Assembly: GCA_930367205.1 (NCBI GenBank)
Contig: OV884011.1
Span: forward strand, 38,577,754 to 38,641,753
Origin: Acanthosoma haemorrhoidale
Taxonomy: Eukaryota; Arthropoda; Insecta; Hemiptera; Acanthosomatidae
Direction of reading: 5' to 3'
DNA length: 64,000 nt
Shown here: positions 43,639 through 54,960 of the stretch, piece after piece
Layout: each line of letters begins with the position of its first letter
Position numbering within the stretch: position 1 is the stretch's first letter
The notes under the pieces: model-generated
What the model was told of the DNA's origin: nothing
What the model saw: the letters and a program-made list of their open reading frames with translations, nothing else
Databases searched by the model: none
Made by a program: the position numbers and the translations under genes

Positions 43639-45589
43639 TTGATCGGACATTTGAAAGATAGATATATTCCACATCTCGAAATATATTCATTAGTTTTCGG
43701 TTATCTTGTTAAGAAATATGGCTAACATTTCTTAAGGTCAGAAGTTATTATCACTCAAATATCTGATCCCCCCCCCCCATGGCTAACGACACATTGATGA
43801 CTGTAATACAAAATTAATTTTAACGATATTAAAAAAATTATTGAGAATACATACATACATAATCGCGTTTTTTTTTTTTTTTCAACTTGTCAACAAAGTT
43901 GTGGCGGGAAGGTTGGAAACAAATGTGAGGCAAATATTTAAAAAAAATAATGAAATAATTGTTAATCATATGGATATGATATCATTCTCGTACGATCTCA
44001 CGGGTAAGATGGGGTTCTGATAGTTTTGCACTACTTGCCGCTTAAAATGACAGATTGAAATAAATTAGAAAAAATTCACGGACAAATATATACAAATTTA
44101 ATTCGTTGCGAAAAGAAATTACCCGTAGAAATTGTCCGATGAAGACACGTCAAGTTTCGCCATGAAGATTCGATGGTAGCCGGTCCTCGGTCACGTCCCG
44201 TCATTAAGTAATAACGGTTATGGTATTTTCTTACAATAAATATTCGTGAAGAATGTAAATTTTTATAAGAAATAATTCGATTTTCGTGGTTTTTCTACTA
44301 TTGCAAGGGAGGCGAGGAAGGACCGATGGACTGTAACAGAAGTCGCAATTTGTTTTTTTGGGAAGGGGGGGTGAGGATTTTTTCAGCTTAGGGATGAGTG
44401 GGCTACCTTTAGATAATCACGCTTTTCTAACTATGCTCAAACTGTAACATTTTTGGTTTCCTCGCCCTTAGTTGGTGAGCTCTTTAAGTGAGTATTTTAT
44501 TATAATTTAGAATTTTACCCTTCGTCGAAAAAATCCTGAAATATTTACCAATCCGCACTATATTAATTAAGGGTAACACTAAGTTTTTTTAATATGACTG
44601 AATTTTCTAACTACGCTCCCCTTTCCAAAAGTGTTGCTAGCCGGTTGCAGTCGAGTATTTTCGTTGACAGCTTTCACACCACTGATCACAGGGCATCAGG
44701 ATAGATTCCAAGAAACGATGTTGGGGAAAAGCTCATTGCAAAGTTACGATGATTCTCGGCCAAATCCAGGTATTTTCTCTTATTTTCAGCTGCTACCTAC
44801 CAATTGCAAACTATCATCGAAGGCACTCCTATCTCAATAATTCGTCTAATTTTGGATTTTGTCTACTACTAAGATGCATAGCTAGTATTTAAAACCGTGT
44901 AGTCGGACTGGTAGGATTATTCCAGTAAATCGTGGCATGGCCTAAGCAATTGGAGCTAAATGATATTGACTGTAGGGAGATTGTTTGCTTTAAAAGTTTA
45001 ACTTATTATTACTACTTAAAATTCAATTCAAAACGGGACATGGAAAGTAAATTGACAACCCCGTGTCTGCGTGAAGACAGGAAATTCCACACCTGTTTCA
45101 TAATTACTGAAGAATATTCTGTAAATTTTTGACACAAAAAATATTCAAAAATATTAAACTATCAATACAATATTGGAAAATAAAAAAAAATATATATATA
45201 AATATCTTAAACAACCCTATTAAAATCGACCCAAGCAATATCTACTGTTCTATAAAATATATACGACATAAGATAAATTATATGCAATACATTAGTTTAT
45301 TGTTGGCATTTTTAACGTTTTTAATGTGCCCTTAATCGTGAAGAATTTCATAACTGTTCATTTAAAATAGTTTCCAAGATTGGGCTAAATTTAAGATATA
45401 CTGGATTTTTTTGAAGAGCAACTTAAACATACAGGCAGAAAACAATCCACCCTGTTAGAAATTAGAACCTTACCCCTCAAGCCTGACTGGTAAACCCTAT
45501 TCTTTGTTATTTCCATAAGTTTCCACCACTCCTAAGCAGTTTCCTTGAAATTCTTTTGGAAAACCTTGGAGTTGTAGATTGGGATCTGA
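43639..45589. other. Non-coding, with an 11-C run
   Basis: A pure C run lies at 43768-43778 and a T run near 43870. Frames at 44.6-44.8, 44.9-45.1 and 45.1-45.3 kb are unconvincing. Confidence 0.35.
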
Positions 45590-45820
45590 GCGATGGAAGA
45601 TCCGGACAAAACGAAGAAGAGAACTCTGCTTGGCATGCATACTACTGAGTCAAAGTTGCCTACTGTGGAATACACAATCTTCAGAGAGGATGTGCGTAGC
45701 TAGTCTTTATGTATTGGTTTTGAATGATCTTCTGATTCCCCGATACTGGCGCTTGGCGTTGGACTGAAGCTGCAAAATCACTTGGACAAGAAAAAAATAT
45801 CAAGGACTTTACTGAATTAA
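45590..45820 (+). pseudogene. Degenerate coding-like frame
   Basis: From the ATG near 45593 one frame reads MEDPDKTKKRTLLGMHTTES, then VEYTIFREDVRS, TAG, and after one more stop continues LALGVGLKLQNHLDKKKIS before ending. Two internal stops in about 75 codons. Balanced composition but no known match. It may be an old coding relic. Confidence 0.22.
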
Positions 45821-48025
45821 CAGAAAACTGATTTTAAAATTTTAGATCTCTTTGTATTATTAAGGTATTGAAAATCTTCCTCTCCACAGGTCCTGTTTCA
45901 GGATCCTAGGCCTTATTGTTCTTGAAATACAGGGATCTGTCACAGAGAGTTGTGTTATTATTGTTTATACGCCATTATTTATAATCAACCAGCTCAAAAT
46001 ATTATCGTTACGATTCAAAATCGTATTGCCAAAAAACATTAAACCCTAAAGTGAAGCTTTGCATTGATCAATTTGATCAGATTTCAGATTTCAAATTTCC
46101 AAATAACTTTTTTTCAACGAGAAGATATTTAATTACAGCACGACTGATGACTATTACTATAATAATACTATAATTCACGGCTTTCTGGGTGGAAGGTGCT
46201 TCGATGCAGTCAAGGGTTTGAGTTGAGTTGAATTTGTGAACACATTTTATTAATGATTATAGCTCAAATGAATTTGTGTAATTACAATTTAAAAAAGTAT
46301 AAATTAAACACTATTGATCAGGGTGACAGATATTTAATTTGGACAGGCTCACCAATACTACCGGAAAATATTTATTTTCGTATTAACTATCAAATATTAA
46401 TAATATGTTTTATTGAGGTGAAAATATTATGACATCGGTTAGTCAAATACAATCTCGGTATAATTTTCAGGTCAAACAGGAGACTTAACAATCGTCAGGA
46501 CAGGTGAAAAAAAGGGATTCTGATTTTGAAAAATCATATACTGTGTGATTTGACTGACACATGTTTTTTCTGAACAGATTTCCTTTAAAAAATTGAAAAG
46601 AAAAAATGAAAAATTCAGAATAGTCTATTTGTTTAAAATTAGTTAACGGTTGTAAGGCGTAAGTGCTATTTACGCACTATTATAAATAAACAATCCTGAG
46701 TCTATGACGACTATTGACGCATTACAGACGTGGATGCAGACCAAATATGTATACTTCATTAGTATAATTAATTAGTTTATCAACCTCCCGAAGGATTTTC
46801 AGTGTTTGTTCAATGGTTCGATAACCGACAGGGATAGCTCGAAGGACACAAGTGGCGATGGTACCGTGTCAGAGAGGACGATGATCTTGTGACATTGTCT
46901 TTGGTCGGCGGAACGAACAATGCCACTGTGGGGGTGGTATTTGCTGCGGTCTCTCTTCTTTTGACATCACTTGTTCTTGTTTGTCCGTTAATCATTGAAA
47001 ACATTTTTTTAATGAGATGCGTCGATATAAGATTCGTTCGCAGACAAGGTCCCAGAAATATTACGCTGCCTCTAGGAGAACAATACCTTTGAAGAATGGT
47101 GAAGATGTGTCTGGCGAGGAATTGGCGTTAATCATTTAAAAATAATCCAGAGGCATTTATAGGAAGGAGGTTTCTCCATAGTCTGAACTCAACACCATAA
47201 GGTACCGAGGGGATCACCAAAGAAGAAGATATTTTGTACTTTTTTTCTATTTGATACTCCGTTGATGATGAAAATAAAATTAATTCAACAATAAATAGTG
47301 TCAGTAATCAGTTAATTACTTTATTATAAAGAAATATTTGTTTCCTAGCATATTGTGTAGGGTATCAAATTCAAGTTCTTGATGAAGCAATTAAGAATAT
47401 GTATTTGTGTGGGTTTAGTGGGCTGTAATTACAAAATAACATAAAATCGGATTAATGACAATTATTTGTATTTATATTCCATAAGAAATTAAAAGTCACA
47501 ACACATATGACATTAAAGAAGGCCTCCGCGTCATTAATTCGATAACCTAGTCAATATTGCAGGTAAAAGAAAAAATATTTTATACCAACAGTTAGTATAT
47601 AATGTCAGTTACGTTTATGGAGTTGAAAAAAATCGTTTGTATGTCGCGTCATCAAATATATCAGCCGCGTAGAAACTAATGCCTCTAGGCCGAACAGGAG
47701 ACTAGCAAAGACCAGGAATGGACAGACACATGATGAAAACCATAAGGGTTTTTCAAAACAACAACAAAATGCCCTTTTCATTCAATTGAAAGCAATGTAA
47801 TATATTTGTGTTTGTTTCTATTAGGGCATGGCATCCAAATGGCGCCTAAATTGACACCTCCTATTCTAACCTAGAAATTATAATTAAATTATTATTATTG
47901 AATGAAATTATTACTTTTCCCTTACTTCAAACATTCAATAATATAAACCAATTTAAGGTTGTATTTTGAATTTGATTTTTGCAGGCTATGCTTTTTTAAA
48001 GATATATAAAAAAGTTTAGAAATAA
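45821..48025. other. Non-coding, no recognised gene
   Basis: Overlapping 64-67-codon frames on both strands near 46.8-47.1 kb match nothing known. The last ~30 bp before 48026 weakly resemble the end of the tandem repeat unit that follows. Confidence 0.35.
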
Positions 48026-48750
48026 CCGTTGTATTTCAAAATATATTCTATTAAATGTCAAGAAATAAAGTAATATGCAACAGCTTAAACAAGAGCATTC
48101 AACATTAGTTGCAGCCCTGAAAGTTGCAGATGATTCCTGACAAATTATTATAATAGGATATTACAAAAGTCCGTTGTATTTCAAAATATATTCTATTAAC
48201 TATCAAGAGATAATGTAATATGCAACAGCTTAAACAAGAGCATTCAACATTAGTTGCAGCCCTGAAAGTTGCAGATGGTTCCTGACAAATTATTATAATA
48301 GCATATTACAAAAGTCCGTTGTATTTTAAAATATATTCTATTAAATGTCAAGAGATAATGTAATATGCAACAGCTTAAACAAGAGCATTCAACATTAGTT
48401 GCAGCCCTGAACGTTGCAGATGGTTCCTGACAAATTATTATAATAGCATATTACAAAAGTCCGTTGTATTTTAAAATATATTCTATTAAATGTCAAGAGA
48501 TAATGTAATATGCAACAGCTTAAACAAGAGCATTCAACATTAGTTGCAGCCCTGAACGTTGCAGATGATTCCTGACAAATTATTATAATAGGATATTACA
48601 AAAGTCCGTTGTATTTCAAAATATATTCTATTAAATGTCAAGAGATAAAGTAATATGCAACAGCTTAAACAAGAGCATTCAACATTAGTTGCAGCCCTGA
48701 AAGTTGCAGATGGTTCCTGACAAATTATTATAATAGGATATTACAAAATA
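48026..48750 (+). repeat. Tandem repeat, 5 x 145 bp
   Basis: Units start at 48026, 48171, 48316, 48461 and 48606, each beginning CCGTTGTATTT and containing ATATGCAACAGCTTAAACAA, GAGCATTCAACATTAGTTGC and GATTCCTGACAAATTATTAT (or GGTTCC). The period is exactly 145 bp throughout, without indels between units. Only a handful of positions vary: TTCAAA or TTTAAA, AAAG or AATG, GAAAG or GAACG, TGATT or TGGTT, AGGATA or AGCATA. No open frame runs through it. It is a minisatellite or young satellite seed. Confidence 0.95.
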
Positions 48751-49639
48751 TCTTATATTCAAATTTCACAATAATCAATTTTTTGTCATAAACTAATTTT
48801 ACACACTTAAGTAACAGCCTCGTAGTGTGATGAGCTAAGGTCTTGTAGACTCCGATAGCCGATTCACGTATCCCTATACGTTGCGAAAACGGCCTCCTTG
48901 ATCGCAGCACCTTTGGCCGTGGTCCTCGAGAGCTTTCGTCAGATCGGCCAACACAAGAATCAGACAAGGGTACGATCCCCATCATTGTCCATACAAGGTT
49001 TACCCTCTGTGTACGACTCCGCAGTTTCGAAACCGACTAACCACACTCGATGTTTTGTTCACGCGGTGTGGGAAAAGGTGATTTTTTCTTCTCATTCCGA
49101 ATATGAAAATCACGAGTGTGGAGTGTTTCGTTTTTTTCGTGACTGTGGCTGTTTCGAAATCATATTCTTGGAAATCAAAATTCAGCAAGGGTTGTTTCAT
49201 TTCGCGGTCGTTTGGGTTATTTCTGTAATCGCAGAAGGATCAGTATAAGTAAACTACAGCACTGCGCTGAGATATTTAGTGGAGCTATACTTCTAGCTAT
49301 ATATAATCATACAATTAGCAACTTAAAAAAAAAGAGTCTCTAGTGTGGCGTGTTGGGGAGAAAGTTTTGAATTTAATTTTCAAGTAATTAATTAATAAAT
49401 TATTGACGACCATCGGCTTTCAAATACGCAAGATTTTCAGAATACCTAGTTTTGTTAAAATTTTATGTTTTTTTTTATTTTTATTAATATATTGACTCGT
49501 GTCCTGAGCGTCTGTGGCTTTCGCGCAGCACTAGGTCAGCCTCCACTGGCTCGTATCCGGTGACGTGGCTGACGGGGGGCGTGGGGGACTTCCCAAGACT
49601 CCGCTTTCTCTTTCGCATGTGGATTTGGGAGGCCTCTGG
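48751..49639. other. Non-coding, mixed composition
   Basis: Positions 48.83-49.25 kb are G+C-richer, with an 85-codon minus and a 116-codon plus frame that overlap and are not recognised. Positions 49.50-49.64 kb (G+C-rich) lead into the Jockey 3' UTR and may be its diverged coding end. Confidence 0.35.
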
Positions 49640-49795
49640 GCTGTCTGTAAATATTGTATGAATGAGCGAGTGAATGATGAATTGTAAATATGGTATGAAT
49701 GAGAGTTTTATCTTAATTACTTATTGCCTAATAAAAAAAGGCAGATTGTAATTTTAGCCCAATAAAGGATTAATAAAAATAAATATTTGATTTTT
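49640..49795 (+). mobile_element. Jockey 3' UTR fragment
   Basis: ATGAATGAGCGAGTGAATGA, TATGGTATGAATGAGAG, TTACTTATTGCC and GGCAGATTGTAATTTTAGCC match the 3' UTR of the Jockey copy at 13.83-14.02 kb closely, and it ends in an A-rich (AATAAAAATAAA) tail. Confidence 0.82.
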
Positions 49796-49932
49796 TTTCT
49801 TACATTTTTTGTCATTTGATTGCTGTTTTGATTTTGATTTAGGAACCCAATTATAATTAGGCAGCCTATCATCATTTAAAATAAGTAAACTGTTTGTTTT
49901 ACATTTCCGTCATGACCCACAATTGATTTTGT

Positions 49933-50199
49933 TCACTGATATACCTCCAGTTTATAGTTCACCTTCATTTTATTCTTCACTACTGATATACTGTTATTTG
50001 GTAAAAGAAATTCTATATTATGTTTATAAGTGTAACAGTAACTGCTTCTTCCTGCATCAGGCTTTGCCATATCATTTGCTACCTCATTCCCAGTGTTCCC
50101 GGAAACCAAAAAGGAACTCTTAATTTTCACTGGCCAATGACCCACACATGATATTATTAATGGGAATTTTATTTTTTCCTGGTTTGTGAATGTTATCAA
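49933..50199 (-). mobile_element. RNase H fragment of a non-LTR retrotransposon
   Basis: The 88-codon minus-strand frame contains VSGNTGNEVANDMAKPDA. This matches the GH.G..GNE.AD.AAK motif around the last catalytic Asp of LINE RNase H domains, with Asp replaced by Asn in this copy. The Ile/Phe/Lys-rich residues after it (NIEFLLPNNSISVVKNKMK) sit where such proteins usually have a Y.D....I..Y....W segment. Only the C-terminal part is present. It faces the Jockey 3' UTR next door, so they are separate insertions. Confidence 0.48.
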
Positions 50200-50990
50200 T
50201 CAGGGATTCTGCCATTGTTAATGTCTGTCAAAATAAGATTAGCTACTAAAGCATTTACCCCAATTCCTTAATGGAGTAAAGGTGTACAATCGATTCCTTG
50301 ACGACCGGGTCCTCAAATTAGAAAAGTAACGTCCTGACTATTCTTGTGATGAGCAAAACCGTTGTTCATTATTTAATAGTTATTAAATTGTCTTTATTAT
50401 AAAAAAAACTAGTTGATTTAGAGCTAGTTTCATGAATGAGTGTGTTTTCCCCAGTGATTAGGTCATTAAAACAGCTATTAAATTCGGTCTGAAGTTTAAC
50501 TCATGAAAAAGTATAAAACACAGACGGGCAGGCCGACATTTCAAAGTAGTGATCTAGTGGTAACTAGATTACAGATAAAGATCATTAAATAATCATATTT
50601 CAGAGATGTCAATAATCGCTTGGATTGTCACAGAGCCCAATTCAATAGACTAGAAATAAACAGTACACACTAAAAAAGAATGCCGATTTTTTGTGAACTT
50701 CATAATGGAAATGAATCTATAATAACTTCAAAATGCAGCAAGTTGATGCGAAGTGTTCGCTAGTCGCGATGAAACGTATTACTAAATATCCCGGTTTTAA
50801 CAAATCCGTCCCAGAGGACCAATGTCTTCTTACACGTGGCACAGTTTAGACTGTTGTTATAATGACCTACATGATAATCAAGGAGGATTTTGAATCGCTA
50901 GGGCTAATATATATATACCTAACACACGGTTTCGGGCACACCAAAGAAGAACGAACGTCGCTCACGAGTGATGCATTACTCTCCTATGAC
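50200..50990. other. Non-coding spacer
   Basis: AT-rich DNA with no recognised feature. Confidence 0.35.
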
Positions 50991-51212
50991 CTCGTTGCCT
51001 CCGCCACACCCCAGAAACAATACTAGTCAGTGCACATACCTCAGCCCACGGAGTGTGTAGCAAGGGTCCTTTAATCAGCCTGTTACATAGTAAGGCCATC
51101 ATCGTTATATCGAAACTGAATATGCTTAACCCCGAGGCTCTCACGTCAATGCTAAGCTTGGCTTTATACCTTAGCCATGCTATTATTATTGATAATATAA
51201 ACGACTTAAAAT
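50991..51212 (+). CDS. Open frame, product unknown
   Basis: A frame of about 74 codons between a TGA and a TAA: RCLRHTPETILVSAHTSAH, then SKGPLISLLHSKAIIVISKL, NMLNPEALTSMLSLALYLSH. Hydrophobic, with protein-like codon use at first. The minus strand also has a 60-codon frame here, so the coding strand is uncertain. No splice or polyadenylation signal of note and no match known. Confidence 0.22.
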
Positions 51213-51690
51213 AACTTAACTAGATCATAGACAGAGAAGGTTTTCTAAACGTTACTTTCATTTGTTGTGATGTAGGGCCCCATAAAAAATCGCTCAGTCT
51301 TCCTCTTTAAAATGATAAAGGATTATTTGATCATCCCTGCTTTCAAATGTGTCATAACTCATAGTTAGTATAGCAAGTAGATCCATGAATCAGTAGCCGA
51401 ACAATTTTTATTTACCATTACAGCAAAGGTTCCCCCCCCCCTACCATTTATCATCATATTCATAAATCATATTTATGAAATGTACAGAAACACAATTAAA
51501 AGGTTGAGAGGTACATCTTTAAATACTAATTAAATGATTTTTAAAAACGTTAATTAAATATGCAGTAAGACACAATTAAGCGTTGCGACGAGCTTATCAA
51601 TTTTCCCCACTTGAAAGGTTTCCTAATTTTTACTAAATTAGTTTTCCATCATACTATTGAAAAACAGTTTCTCTAATACATCAATTTTAG
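51213..51690. other. Non-coding, with a 10-C run
   Basis: Pure C run at 51432-51441. The end of this stretch (TCTCTAATACATCAATTTTAG) is the possible splice acceptor of the exon that follows. Confidence 0.35.
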
Positions 51691-51875
51691 ATATTCGTAA
51701 TACAGATTGGCGCTGTACAGGTGAACTTGTCACCACAGATGATGATTTTTACAAAGACATTATAAAAGAAAGATTTCAGGTCAATCGGGTCTACGACTTC
51801 TATTGTCACACACAGCCTTCGGGATTAGCAACAATGTCGCCAGATAGACAATTGCTGTATTTTAATCGCATTTGA
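51691..51875 (+). CDS. Possible terminal exon, product unknown
   Basis: After the acceptor ATCAATTTTAG (ending at 51690) the frame is open for 61 codons to TGA at 51873-51875. The peptide reads DIRNTDWRCTGELVTTDDDF, YKDIIKERFQVNRVYDFYCH, TQPSGLATMSPDRQLLYFNR and ends in Ile. It is rich in Asp, Arg, Tyr and Trp and unlike random AT-rich translation. AATAAA follows at 51892-51897, only 17 bp after the stop, close for a polyadenylation signal but possible. Family not recognised. Confidence 0.42.
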
Positions 51876-53289
51876 AAATGTTCAATTCTCGAATAAAAAA
51901 TATACAGGTCCACTGATTCAGAACTGATTTTCTGTAATAATAATATTCGGGCGTGATTTCATCGCTTGAATGAGGTTTCTATTGTTCTTCAATTTCCAAA
52001 CATTTTTCATCAAATTATATAACCTAGAGTTTTGAGGGTTTCTCCGTATCAGTATCAGTTCTCTAACTCCAATTGTTTTTCTATCTGTCTATCTTATCTG
52101 TGTCTTAAAATTTCACGGACCACTGTAAAAGCTAAGATATTTTAGTAATTTTTGCATGGGCTTGTCGAAAAACTGATGTACAAGAGTTATTGGCAAAGGT
52201 GCACATTGGTAAAAGTGCTAAAGTTCACATATATTTTTTGCTCAGACCATTCTTGGGACTATCAGAAAGGATGGTAATGTTAGGTTACTAGGGGGATAGG
52301 CTACATTCTGGTCCACTAATCTTTTTTATACCAGTCACTGGGAAGTCTTAAATACTGGTCAAATTATTTTTTTTACTCTTAAAACATTTGACGAAGTTTT
52401 AGTTTTGGACACGGTTTTAGAATAGTTCCTAGGTCACGAATTTATAATTATGAAAAGTAGTAATAAATAGACACTAAGTAATAAAGTATTTTATAAAGTA
52501 AAAATTGTTTTATTAACAAAGTAGTAAGTTATAGACTGAGTACTTCACCTTCAAACAGGTACTTCTAGTAAAAGGACCCGCTCACCCCAAATAAATTCCT
52601 TTATTTCCTCATCTAACATGTTAATTTCATTGATTGATTTTGATCAAAATTGTCTTAGGTGTGCACCAATAAAAGTCGGTAAAATTGAGTTCTTTTGTTT
52701 ACTGATTTCCTCGTTCCTTTATCTTGTCCATAATAGTGGTGGTTGACCTAACAAAGAAAAGGAAGGACGAATCGGCCCTTATAAGGGAAGAAGGTTTGCG
52801 GTTCAAAAAAAAATATCGCCACTTTCCCTACACCCTCCCCCATGAAATTTTATATAAAATAATTTTTTTTTCATAGCAAATCCTAGCCTATGAGTAGTGT
52901 AGTTTAGATCAAGTACGTGTGACTACTAAGCACAGAGACCCTGGTTTGATAACTGTAGACGTTCTTTACAGACATTTTCATAAAATGATTGGTATAGTCA
53001 GGGTCCACTTAGACATGCGAGGGAACCAATGAAGCATGGTGACAAAGCGTAAAATAATAATGTTGAACGACAATGCTTCCTTTACTGCCATCTACCAACT
53101 AACTAACCTCCTTGGCCTGCCTTACCTATGTCATGTGTACTAATAACTATTTTTGGCGAATATATATATTGTATATATTAATACGATTTGCATTGACAAT
53201 GTCCTACCAAAACAGTGGTAAACTATTAAAATTCATTATTACAGTTATTGAAATAAACGCACGATAAGAAGTTCTTACTTTAATAAAGA
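51876..53289. other. Non-coding, no recognised gene
   Basis: AT-rich with no persuasive frame or repeat match. Confidence 0.35.
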
Positions 53290-53299
53290 AAATATTAAA

Positions 53300-53760
53300 A
53301 AATTATTTTCGTAAATCAATAGCTTTGGTGATAGATTGGGGGAAGTCAATAAATGCATAAGCCGGTAAGACTTCGTGCGTGTTTGCTTCAACTTCCTCGC
53401 GAAATGGTTACTAAAACGGAGCTGTCTGTCCATTTTAATGCCCAGATATACTAGGTTGTTGGCTGGTGAATTTTGCTGCTTTCCTACTGTGTAAGTAGTA
53501 GACAGCGGACTTTTGTCCCTTTTGAAAAGAGAAAATTACGCAGTCAGTCTTACCCGTGTTTACAGAGATGTTGAGTTTCCCCAATCTCTCACTGATCTGG
53601 TTACAGGCTACTTCAGCCTGTCTTAGAGCTACCTTGGCGCTTATGCTGTTACTGTACACCGCTATGTCATCAGTGAAAGTAGTAACAAACGTGTACACGT
53701 TGAATTGTTGACCTGATTCGTCTTGCAGCCTTGGAAAAACTTAAATTGGCTGTTGAAACT
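53300..53760 (-). mobile_element. Jockey-like element, RT palm and downstream region (decayed)
   Basis: The minus-strand frame 53698-53435 reads YTFVTTFTDDIAVYSNSISA, LRQAEVACNQISERLGKLNI, SVNTGKTDCVIFSF. This is the reverse-transcriptase palm: FTDD is the catalytic box, and LN...N..KT is the following conserved block. After a frameshift near 53.44 kb the match continues as NLVYLGIKMDRQLRFSNHFA and SYRLMHLLTSPNLS, the same family as 11.7 kb. The box here has Thr-Asp-Asp and could be catalytically competent in its parent, but the 5' parts are missing and the frame is broken. Confidence 0.85.
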
Positions 53761-54779
53761 TTAAGCGAATCCCCCATACGGATCCCACCCACCCACACAT
53801 GCAGCAGTCAAATAATCTCAAAGAAAATATTGAATATTGCCATTTCCATAGAGCACTTTCCGTGTCTATGTCTGAATATGAAGTAATTCATTTATTATCA
53901 TTCAAAAATGTTTTTATTATTACCGTGCAGTAAATAATTTATTAATGGATGGAAAACATCCTTAAAACTTGTACGAATACAAAATCTTAGGACATTTAAA
54001 AGAAACTGTGATGTCTCTCGCATTGGCGCCGATTTTAGGCAAAATCCTGACCAAAACATTTTTCATGTAGGCAAACTACAGGGCATACAATGACCAATTG
54101 TAAATGTACTATCTGTACTCGTATATTAGTAAATACACTTAACTACGTACAAATAAATGTATTTTCAATACAAAGTTTACTTCATTGTTGTTTGAAGAGT
54201 GTTTCCATGATTTCACACTTTTTTTTCATAACTCATATTCTGAAATACAATATCTAATGTCAACAAAAATAAATTCATAAATATTTTTTTGCCACTAGCA
54301 TGGTCCTATCAAAAAAAGAAAATGTGTATCGCAAAGTCATAAGCCAAACGAACATTGAGGAATTAACCGTAAGTATTGCTGATAGAGTAAGTATTAACAT
54401 TTTCTTTAAGTTATATTTGGTGGTACTAGTGGGTTCTATGGCCGTAAGTAGTCCATAAGAAAACGTCGTTCCTTTGTCCATCGCCACTTAAATTTGGCAT
54501 AAAATTCGGGCTTGTGATCGGTAACAAATTTACTTTTATACAAATGCGTGTAATTCGCAAATCCACCTTTTGTGTAAGTCAGCCTTACAGCTCACTAGTA
54601 GTTTTTTGTCTTTCACTCTATAATTAGACTCATTTCCTTTAGTCCGAAAAGTCACGGTATTTTCAAATGTTAATATAATGAAATAATAAGAGAGGTTACT
54701 AGTCCTCTCGGCTAGTTTTTATCATGTGAGATTTACTAGGAGCTATTGGTATATAAAATATACAAATAGCCCCTTCGCC
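53761..54779. other. Non-coding spacer
   Basis: AT-rich DNA. A 70-codon minus-strand frame (54275-54487) is hydrophobic but has no other support. Confidence 0.35.
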
Positions 54780-54960
54780 AAAAAGTTGAACAAGAAACGT
54801 CAGTCCCAGCAGGGGCCTGAAATAAGTCGGCCTCTCGGCCGGAAGGTCGACCCTGCTTAAACAGGTAGATGGGGTCTTGTAGCTTCGGAGATCGGCCTCG
54901 ATCTCTCGGCTGGGTGTTGATCTTCAGTCTCCGTCAGGGGGCTAGGGTTCGATCACGTCA
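54780..54960 (+). repeat. G+C-rich tRNA-like repeat
   Basis: Contains CGGCCTCTCGGCCG (a small palindrome), GATCGGCCTCGATCTCTCGG, and GGTTCGATCAC at 54946-54956, a near-consensus box B. The 5' box A is not evident. It is probably part of a tRNA-derived repeat, perhaps from a long-variable-arm tRNA. Confidence 0.35.

Noticed and set aside
48026..48750. CRISPR-like array
   Set aside because: The whole 145 bp unit is repeated without unique spacers, and the sequence context is eukaryotic.
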